From NCBI GenBank assembly GCA_024695545.1, contig JAILHZ010000047.1, forward strand, positions 1 through 11,303: a stretch of DNA of 11,303 nt. Direction: 5' to 3'. Positions 6,434 through 11,303 of the stretch are shown piece by piece. A model generated the notes under the pieces. It was not told the DNA's origin, searched no databases, and saw only the letters and a program-made list of their open reading frames with translations. This stretch comes from Clostridiales bacterium (GTDB lineage: Bacteria > Bacillota_A > Clostridia > Saccharofermentanales > Saccharofermentanaceae). Positions within the stretch are counted from its first letter, which is position 1. Each line of letters begins with the position of its first letter. The translations under genes and the position numbers were made by a program.

Positions 6434-7417
6434 ATGAAGTTTATCAGAAGAACAGTATCCTCGGTTCTCGCAGCGGCAGTGCTTGCCGGTGCCTGTGGCA
6501 TGCTCGGCGGATGCAGAAGGAAGGGTTTCGGCAAAGATGCGGAAGGTAAGGTTAAGGTAGTAGCGTCGATTTATCCGATGTATGACTTTGCCAAGCGGAT
6601 CGGCGGTGATCTGGTTGCCGTCAATATGCTTGTTCCGGCGGGTACGGAGCCGCACTCCTGGGAACCGTCCACACGTGATATGCAGATGCTCGAGGAAGCG
6701 GATCTTTTCGTATATAACGGCGCGGGGATCGAAGCCTGGGCGGATTCTCTTCAGGATACGGTCCAGAATAAGAACATCGTCTATGTAGAGGCTTCGAAAG
6801 AGGTAGCTCTTCTCCGCACGGAGCAAGTTCACCACGATGCGGATGAGGACGGTCACGAAGAACAAGACGATCATGACGGACATCACCATCATGGCGAATA
6901 TGATCCGCATGTGTGGCTGTCGCCGAAGAATGCGGAAATCGAGATGACGGCGATCGCGGAGGCCCTGATCAGCAAGGATCCGGAGCACGCGGATACATAC
7001 AGGAAGAACCTGGAAGAGGCAAAGAAAGAATGCGAAGCGCTCGACAGTGCTTTTGCAGATGCATTAAAGGACTATCAGGGCGGATATATCGTTGTTGCAC
7101 ATGAAGCCTACGGATATCTGTGCCGAGACTACGGTCTCAAGCAGATCGGCATCGAGGGTGTCTCGGCGGATCAGGAGCCGGATGCGGCGAGAATGAGAGA
7201 GATCATCGACCTCGTGAAAAAGCATGGCATCAAGTGCATCTTCTTCGAGGAACTGGTCGATCCGAAGGTCGCTAAGTCCATCGCGGACGAGACGGGATGC
7301 ACAACGATGGCACTGTCGCCCCTCGACGGACTGACGAAAGAAGATATCGATTCCGGACGGGATTATTTTTCCGTCATGAGAGATAACCTCAAGGCGCTGG
7401 TCTCCTCGTTTGAGTGA
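6434..7417 (+). CDS. znuA: High-affinity zinc ABC transporter, substrate-binding lipoprotein
   Basis: This 327-residue cluster A-I metal-binding protein captures zinc outside the cell and hands it to ZnuB. The start at 6434 gives a classic signal peptide with lipobox LGGC (Cys27); an upstream in-frame ATG at 6347 would lie inside the promoter and add a non-signal sequence, so it is rejected. The expected metal ligands are His74 (TEPHSWEPS), His159 (DPHVWLSP), His223 (VAHEAYGY) and Asp298 (SPLDGL). Between the first two lies the His/Asp/Glu-rich loop typical of zinc rather than manganese members: residues 133-153 carry eight His, including four in a row. The ribosome binding site is weak (AGGA about 15 nt upstream). 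It is the first gene of an operon with znuC 23 nt downstream. Zinc specificity rests on the His loop and the linked Zur-like gene. Confidence 0.94.
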   Translation: MKFIRRTVSSVLAAAVLAGACGMLGGCRRKGFGKDAEGKVKVVASIYPMYDFAKRIGGDLVAVNMLVPAGTEPHSWEPSTRDMQMLEEADLFVYNGAGIEAWADSLQDTVQNKNIVYVEASKEVALLRTEQVHHDADEDGHEEQDDHDGHHHHGEYDPHVWLSPKNAEIEMTAIAEALISKDPEHADTYRKNLEEAKKECEALDSAFADALKDYQGGYIVVAHEAYGYLCRDYGLKQIGIEGVSADQEPDAARMREIIDLVKKHGIKCIFFEELVDPKVAKSIADETGCTTMALSPLDGLTKEDIDSGRDYFSVMRDNLKALVSSFE

Positions 7418-7440
7418 GACAGAAAGAGAAGGACAGAAGT

Positions 7441-8220
7441 ATGGCGAATGTGATCGAAGTAGCCGGAGTGTCGTTCGGATATACGAGAGACATGATTCTG
7501 GAAAACGTGGACTTTACCGTGGAACAGGGTGATTTTGCCGTCGTGATCGGTGATAACGGCGTTGGCAAAAGCACTATGGTCAAGCTTCTGCTCGGCGTGC
7601 TCCGCCCGACGAAGGGGACGGTCAGTATCAGCGGGAAGGTCATTACCTCACTTCGCGGGACCGGCATCGGATATCTTCCGCAGAACGGCGGAAACAGAGC
7701 CGCGGCATTCCCTGCGACATGCGAAGAGATTGTCATGAGCGGCCTTTATAAGAAGATCGGCTTCGGAAGATTTGCGAGGAAAGCCGATAAGGAGAAGGCG
7801 GCGGAAGCGCTGAAGATGGTCGATATGTATGACCGGAGGAAGGACCTGATCGGGGAGCTTTCCGGCGGCCAGCAGCAGCGCGTGATGCTCGCGCGTGTCC
7901 TTGCCGGAGATCCGGAGGTGCTGATCCTTGACGAGCCGACAGTCGGTATCGACGCGGAGTCCGTAGACAGACTTCTGCATATTCTCCATCACTTAAATAT
8001 CGATAAGAATGTAACGATCCTCATGGTTACCCACGATATCGAGAAGGTCGGACCGTACGCGAACCGCGTGCTCTGCCTCTCGGAGGGCGCCTGCAGGGAA
8101 GAGATGCTTCCTGACGCCAAGATCGTACACGCCCACGTCCATAGTCACCCGCACGGCGGCACGGAGCACATTCACTGCGCTAACTGCGACCACTGCAGCC
8201 ACGGAAAGGGGGAGAAGTAA
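7441..8220 (+). CDS. znuC: Zinc ABC transporter, ATP-binding protein with His/Cys-rich tail
   Basis: This 259-residue cytoplasmic ATPase powers zinc import through ZnuB. Landmarks are Walker A GDNGVGKST (37-45), the Q-loop YLPQ, the signature LSGGQQQR (140-147), Walker B VLILDEPTVGID (160-171) and the switch His198 in VTHDIE. The ATG at 7441 has AAGGA 7 nt upstream; a GTG at 7414 overlapping the znuA stop would add nine residues and has no better ribosome binding site. The last 35 residues (225-259) hold nine His and three Cys, with alternating H-x-H-x-H-x-H and a C-x2-C-x2-C pattern, a likely zinc-binding extension beyond the ATPase fold. The znuB ATG follows its stop codon directly, which implies translational coupling. 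Family assignment is secure; the tail's role is inference. Confidence 0.95.
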   Translation: MANVIEVAGVSFGYTRDMILENVDFTVEQGDFAVVIGDNGVGKSTMVKLLLGVLRPTKGTVSISGKVITSLRGTGIGYLPQNGGNRAAAFPATCEEIVMSGLYKKIGFGRFARKADKEKAAEALKMVDMYDRRKDLIGELSGGQQQRVMLARVLAGDPEVLILDEPTVGIDAESVDRLLHILHHLNIDKNVTILMVTHDIEKVGPYANRVLCLSEGACREEMLPDAKIVHAHVHSHPHGGTEHIHCANCDHCSHGKGEK

Positions 8221-9045
8221 ATGCCTGAGATCCTTCAGTACGCTTATATGCAGAGAGCCCTTCTGGTGGGCCTTCTCCTTTCTGTCATCGTTGCCTGCCT
8301 CGGTACCGTTATGGTCCATAAGCGCCTCTCTCTTATCGGCGATGCGCTTTCGCACTCGTCGCTGGCCGGTGTAGCGGTCGGCCTCCTTCTGGGATTTAAC
8401 CCGATCGTCGGCGCGATGGCAGTATGTATCATCGCCGCTTTTTCCATCGAAGTTATAAGAAAGAAGCTCGGCAACCACTCCGAGCTTGCCGTCGCGATCG
8501 TCATGTCCACGGGCATTGGTCTTGCCGGCGTCCTGGCGGGATTCGTCAAGAGCTCAGCGGACTTTAACTCCTTCCTGTTCGGCTCGATCGTCGCGATCAG
8601 TGACTTTGAGACACGCCTCGTTGCGATCCTTTCCGCCATCGTGCTTGTCGCCTTCGTGCTGCTCTATAAGGAACTGTTCTACATCTCCTTTGACGAGCAG
8701 GCCGCATCGATCTCCGGCGTTCCGGTCGGCACGGTCAATGCGATCTTCACGATCCTGACGGCGGTCACAGTCTCCATTGCGGCAAGAACAGTCGGTGCCC
8801 TGATCATTTCCTCGCTCCTGGTCGTGCCTGTCGCGGCAGCCATGAGTATTGCCAGAAGCTATAAGACGACCGTTCTTTGGGCAGTCTTCGTATCTGCCGC
8901 ATCCACGATCGGCGGACTTGTACTGTCCTTCTATCTCGGATTGAAGCCTGGCGGAACGATCGTCCTGATCTCCGTAGGATTTTTCCTCATATTCCGTGTG
9001 GCGTCGCTTTTCCGCGGCAAAAGCACTGTGAAGAAAGGAGAATGA
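8221..9045 (+). CDS. znuB: Zinc ABC transporter, membrane permease
   Basis: This 274-residue integral membrane protein of the ABC-3 permease family forms the zinc channel. It is hydrophobic almost throughout, with about seven to eight membrane segments visible. The family-typical sequences GDALSHSSLAGVAVG (about 40-54) and the later TVGALIISSLLVVPVAAA segment are present. The short charged C-terminus ends in FRGKSTVKKGE. The ATG follows the znuC stop with no gap, and the GGGGGAG before that stop can serve as its ribosome binding site. The next gene begins 1 nt after its stop. The tight packing with znuC and the Fur-family gene supports zinc rather than manganese as substrate, though permeases of the two types are alike. 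Confidence 0.95.
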   Translation: MPEILQYAYMQRALLVGLLLSVIVACLGTVMVHKRLSLIGDALSHSSLAGVAVGLLLGFNPIVGAMAVCIIAAFSIEVIRKKLGNHSELAVAIVMSTGIGLAGVLAGFVKSSADFNSFLFGSIVAISDFETRLVAILSAIVLVAFVLLYKELFYISFDEQAASISGVPVGTVNAIFTILTAVTVSIAARTVGALIISSLLVVPVAAAMSIARSYKTTVLWAVFVSAASTIGGLVLSFYLGLKPGGTIVLISVGFFLIFRVASLFRGKSTVKKGE

Positions 9046-9046
9046 T

Positions 9047-9466
9047 ATGTCTTTTCCCGATTCACTCCGCAAAACGAAATCCAGATTGAAAGTCTGGGAG
9101 ATCTTAGAAAAGAGCAGCACCCCTCTGACGGCCCGCCAGATCGCGAAAGAGGCGGAAGGGTCTGACAGTAAAGGTGTGTGGATCTCGAGTGTATACCGGG
9201 CGCTGGAGGCCTTTGAAGAGGCTCATGCGGTGAGCAGGACATTCATCAAGGACAGCCCGGAGGCGCTTTATTCACTTTCCGAGACAGGTCATCACCATTA
9301 CGCGATCTGCATGAACTGCAAAAGCAGGACGGAGCTTCCGGAGTGCCCCTTTACCGAGAACAAGCACCTGCATACGGCAGATGACGGCTTTATGGTCGTG
9401 GGACATACCGTCGAGGTGTTCGGTTACTGTAAAGACTGTCAGGATAAGATGAAGAAAGATAAGTAA
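9047..9466 (+). CDS. zur: Fur-family transcriptional regulator, probably the zinc uptake repressor
   Basis: This 139-residue protein has the Fur-family plan: an N-terminal winged helix with recognition-helix sequence VWISSVYRALEAFEEAHAV (about 44-62), then a dimerisation and metal domain. Two pairs of Cys, C88-x2-C91 and C128-x2-C131, form the structural zinc site, and HHHYAIC (82-88) and the His residues near 107-121 supply sensory ligands. The start at 9047 lies 1 nt after znuB, with AAAGGAG 6 nt upstream. It is the last gene of the zinc operon, and a perfect Fur-type palindrome overlaps the operon's start of transcription, so it likely represses its own operon when zinc is bound. Assignment as Zur, not Fur or PerR, is from context, and is strong. 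Confidence 0.9.
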   Translation: MSFPDSLRKTKSRLKVWEILEKSSTPLTARQIAKEAEGSDSKGVWISSVYRALEAFEEAHAVSRTFIKDSPEALYSLSETGHHHYAICMNCKSRTELPECPFTENKHLHTADDGFMVVGHTVEVFGYCKDCQDKMKKDK

Positions 9467-9496
9467 AAAGAGTCCCGGCATCGGGACTCTTTTACG
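9466..9496. terminator. Bidirectional terminator between zur and the PAP2 gene
   Basis: A perfect 12-bp stem, AAAAGAGTCCCG (9466-9477) with CGGGACTCTTTT (9482-9493), closes a four-base GCAT loop. T-runs follow the stem on both strands, so it can stop both the zinc operon and the convergent PAP2 transcript. It begins at the last base of the zur stop codon. Confidence 0.92.
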
Positions 9497-9517
9497 TTTC
9501 TTTCGCTGTGGCCGGAA

Positions 9518-10057
9518 TCAGAAGATGATAAATCCGTGCATGTACAGGTAGCTGACCAGAAGACCGGTAGCCACTCCGAAGATCGCGCTCGTCAGTACAT
9601 CGGAAATGTAGTGTACGTAGAGGTACAGGCGGGAGAATGCGATTCCGAAAGCATATACCAGAGCGGCGGCGCCCAGTCTCGGTGCGAAACGGACGATCGT
9701 CGTGGCAGCGGCGAACGAAGAGAACGTGTGTCCGGACGGGAAGGAGAAGTCCTTCGGCTCACGGATGATGATATCGCGAAGTTCACCTCTGGCCTCGTAC
9801 GGGCGCGGACGCTTCGTCACTCTCTTCAGGATCAGGTTAACAAACAGGAGGCTGCAGCCGAGTGCAAGAAGGATGCACACAGCGGCTTCCTGATTGATGT
9901 TGGCAAAATAGAAGGTGCCGGCGGCGGCAAACCAGATGATACCGAAGTTGCCGGTCAGCGAAAGAAACGGCATCACACGGTCGAACACTCTGCAGCGCAG
10001 GTGCTCATACATCCAGTCCAAAGCCTTCAGTTCACGCTTCGAAATCTTTGACGGCAT
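9518..10057 (-). CDS. PAP2-family membrane phosphatase
   Basis: This 179-residue membrane protein has the three-part catalytic signature of PAP2 lipid phosphatases: K78-x6-R85-P86 (KRVTKRPRP), P107-S-G-H110 (FPSGHTFSS) and S142-R143-x5-H149-x3-D153 (SRLYLYVHYISD). His149 is the expected nucleophile and His110 the expected acid. Four or five hydrophobic segments surround these motifs, as in small bacterial members acting on undecaprenyl pyrophosphate or phosphatidylglycerol phosphate. The ATG at 10057-10055 is chosen for AAGGAGG 7 nt upstream; longer starts only read into the leader. It is a single-gene unit on the minus strand, convergent with the zinc operon. Which lipid it uses cannot be told from sequence alone. 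Confidence 0.93.
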   Translation of the reverse strand: MPSKISKRELKALDWMYEHLRCRVFDRVMPFLSLTGNFGIIWFAAAGTFYFANINQEAAVCILLALGCSLLFVNLILKRVTKRPRPYEARGELRDIIIREPKDFSFPSGHTFSSFAAATTIVRFAPRLGAAALVYAFGIAFSRLYLYVHYISDVLTSAIFGVATGLLVSYLYMHGFIIF

Positions 10058-10123
10058 ACCGTTTCCTCCTTTTCGATTTTTTCTACAAGAATGCCCGACG
10101 GGACACACCTGTTTACGTTATAT

Positions 10124-10152
10124 AGAATAAGCCGTTTGCACCAATAAATCAA
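10124..10152 (-). promoter_or_regulatory. Sigma-A promoter for the PAP2 gene
   Basis: On the minus strand TTGATT (10152-10147) and TATTCT (10129-10124) are 17 nt apart. Transcription would start near 10117, about 60 nt before the ATG. Confidence 0.5.
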
Positions 10153-10197
10153 CGTGTTTTTGTTCTGAAAAAGTTAAGATTTCGTTAAACTGTGACC

Positions 10198-10256
10198 ACC
10201 GCAACAGATTCACGGAAGAAACCTCAAGAGCACCTGTGAATTCGTGCTTTTGCGGT
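10198..10256. repeat. Nested inverted repeats with an alternative hairpin
   Basis: ACCGCAA (10198-10204) is complementary to TTGCGGT (10250-10256). Inside it ATTCAC (10208-10213) is complementary to GTGAAT (10236-10241). A competing hairpin can form instead from AAGAGCAC (10226-10233) and GTGCTTTT (10244-10251), an 8-bp stem with one G-T pair around a 10-nt loop. The block sits between the divergent PAP2 and dus promoters and overlaps neither. Function unknown. Confidence 0.5.
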
Positions 10257-10257
10257 A

Positions 10258-10286
10258 AAGACAAGCCCACTCTTTCATGTTATGAT
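10258..10286 (+). promoter_or_regulatory. Promoter of dus, placing the start of transcription at the ATG
   Basis: AAGACA (10258-10263, 4 of 6 to consensus) and TATGAT (10281-10286) are 17 nt apart, and TG at 10278-10279 makes the latter an extended -10. The expected start of transcription is 10293-10294, coinciding with the ATG at 10294. No Shine-Dalgarno sequence precedes the ATG. Confidence 0.55.
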
Positions 10287-10293
10287 TCTTCTT

Positions 10294-11303
10294 ATGGAAA
10301 AGCACTTGCACCCGATTAGAATAGGAGACGTTACGATCCCGGAGAACATCGCGCTCGCGCCGATGGCCGGGACGAGCAACTGCGTCTTCCGTACGATCGC
10401 TCATGAATACGGATCTGCCTTCGGTGTGACGGAACTGGTCTCCGCACGAGGCATCCGCTTTAAGGAGTCGGTCGAGATCTCCATGAGATATCTCCGCATC
10501 GATCCCGAGCATGAAGGAAAGACCGGCATCCAGCTCTTTGGCGCGGATCCGGATGACTTTTCCTATGCGATCCCGTGCATTCTCGAAGATCCGCGGCTTT
10601 CGCGTGTCGATGTGATCGATATCAACATGGGCTGTCCGGTAAGTAAGGTCGTAAAGACCGGTGCGGGATCTTCGCTCATGATCGATCCGCGGCTTGCCGC
10701 ATCGATCATCGAAGCAAGTGTGCGCGCGGCAGAACCCTATGGGAAACCCGTTACCGTGAAGTTCCGTTCCGGCTGGGATGAAGAAGATATCAATGCGCCG
10801 GAATTTGCCAGGATGTGTATCGATTCCGGAGCCCGGGGACTTGCCCTTCACGCCAGAACGCAGAAACAGATGTACCACGGAAATGCTGACTGGGAAGTGA
10901 TCAGAAAGACGAAGGAAGCCATCGCCGGCACCGGTGTCCCGCTGTGGGGAAACGGTGATGTGACGGACGGAGCTTCCGCCGTGGCCATGATTGAACAGAC
11001 CGGCTGTGACGGTGTCATGGTCGGACGTGCCGCGCAGGGAAATCCCTGGGTATTCAGCGAGATCCGCGCGGCCTTGTCGGGTGAGCCGGAATATAAAAAG
11101 GAAGATTTTTCTCCCGACAGAAAGACCAAGGCGGAAGTAATACGCCGCCATCTCCTCGGCCTCTGTGAGGACCTCGGGGAGAAGACGGGCGTAAAAGAAA
11201 TGCGTTCGCAGATTGCCTGTTATCTAAAGGGCGGGCGCGGTACGGCGGAGATCAAGAACCGTCTGATGACCGCCGCAACGGTCACCGAAGTGGAAGCGCT
11301 TCT
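10294..11303 (+). CDS. dus: tRNA-dihydrouridine synthase (DusB-like), 3' end cut by window
   Basis: This FMN-dependent TIM-barrel enzyme reduces uridines in the D-loop of tRNA. From ATG 10294 the frame stays open for 336 codons to the window edge, close to the full family length. Visible landmarks: NIALAPMAGTSNCVFR near the N-terminus (FMN region), INMGCPVSKVVKTGAGSSLM with the catalytic acid Cys114, VTVKFRSGWD with Lys156, LALHARTQKQMYHG, WGNGDV, and VMVGRAAQGNPWVF, where the flavin phosphate binds. The C-terminal part with EMRSQIACYLKGGRGTAEIK belongs to the tRNA-binding helical domain. The start has no ribosome binding site and appears to be at the very 5' end of the mRNA. In other Bacillota dus is often near lysS or hydrolase genes; here the downstream neighbour is not visible. 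The exact uridine position modified is not predictable with confidence. Confidence 0.94.
   Translation, partial: MEKHLHPIRIGDVTIPENIALAPMAGTSNCVFRTIAHEYGSAFGVTELVSARGIRFKESVEISMRYLRIDPEHEGKTGIQLFGADPDDFSYAIPCILEDPRLSRVDVIDINMGCPVSKVVKTGAGSSLMIDPRLAASIIEASVRAAEPYGKPVTVKFRSGWDEEDINAPEFARMCIDSGARGLALHARTQKQMYHGNADWEVIRKTKEAIAGTGVPLWGNGDVTDGASAVAMIEQTGCDGVMVGRAAQGNPWVFSEIRAALSGEPEYKKEDFSPDRKTKAEVIRRHLLGLCEDLGEKTGVKEMRSQIACYLKGGRGTAEIKNRLMTAATVTEVEAL

Noticed and set aside
3976..10305. The word AAAAGCAC recurring in intergenic and coding DNA (for example near 3975, 6339, 7567, 9019 and 10298).
   Set aside because: Several copies are coding (Lys-Ser-Thr or Lys-His codons, including Walker A of ZnuC), spacing and context vary, and flanks do not extend. 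It looks like chance plus codon use, not a dispersed element.
10210..11151. A 313-codon minus-strand open frame antisense to dus.
   Set aside because: The plus strand encodes all dihydrouridine synthase motifs across this region; the minus frame has no recognisable family.

Overview
The window looks like chromosomal housekeeping DNA from a Gram-positive, low-to-mid G+C bacterium of the Bacillota, most likely class Clostridia (a gut-type Lachnospiraceae or Oscillospiraceae relative). The reasons are strong GGAGG-type ribosome binding sites, TATAAT promoters with frequent extended -10 (TGnTATAAT) elements, lipobox lipoproteins including a PrsA-like foldase, and a clostridial-style PotD. G+C is roughly half by eye. 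The genus cannot be fixed from this stretch. I see no rRNA, tRNA, CRISPR array, insertion sequence or phage gene, and I see no new multi-gene defence or biosynthetic system.

Layout: (1) 1-1520, minus strand: a polyamine-type solute-binding lipoprotein (potD-like) followed after 6 nt by a truncated membrane protein with a bacterial PH domain. (2) 1710-2591, plus strand: a short glutamate 5-kinase (proB) without a PUA domain, with its own terminator. (3) 2592-2929: a gene-free, AT-richer stretch. (4) 2930-3925, minus strand: a divergent asparaginase-family protein, divergent from (5) exoA, exonuclease III (4088-4852). (6) 5043-6242: a PrsA/parvulin-type lipoprotein with its own extended -10 promoter, a leader hairpin and a terminator. 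(7) 6347-9493: a complete zinc-uptake operon, znuA-znuC-znuB-zur. It has a sigma-A promoter, a perfect 8-1-8 palindrome of Fur/Zur type just downstream of the predicted transcription start, and a bidirectional terminator. (8) 9518-10057, minus strand: a PAP2 phosphatase. (9) 10294-window end: a tRNA-dihydrouridine synthase whose promoter places the transcript start at the ATG.

The best supported functional unit is the zinc operon. Lipoprotein ZnuA captures zinc outside the cell, ZnuB forms the membrane channel, ZnuC hydrolyses ATP, and the Fur-family repressor at the end of the operon very likely binds the palindrome and represses its own operon when zinc is plentiful. Both ZnuA (His-rich loop) and ZnuC (His/Cys-rich C-terminal tail) carry extra metal-binding stretches.

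The points most worth a second look are the asparaginase homologue with Asn at the usual nucleophile Thr and at the conserved HGTDT Asp, the His/Cys tail on the cytoplasmic ATPase ZnuC, the apparently leaderless dus transcript, and a nested, mutually exclusive inverted-repeat structure in the gap before dus.
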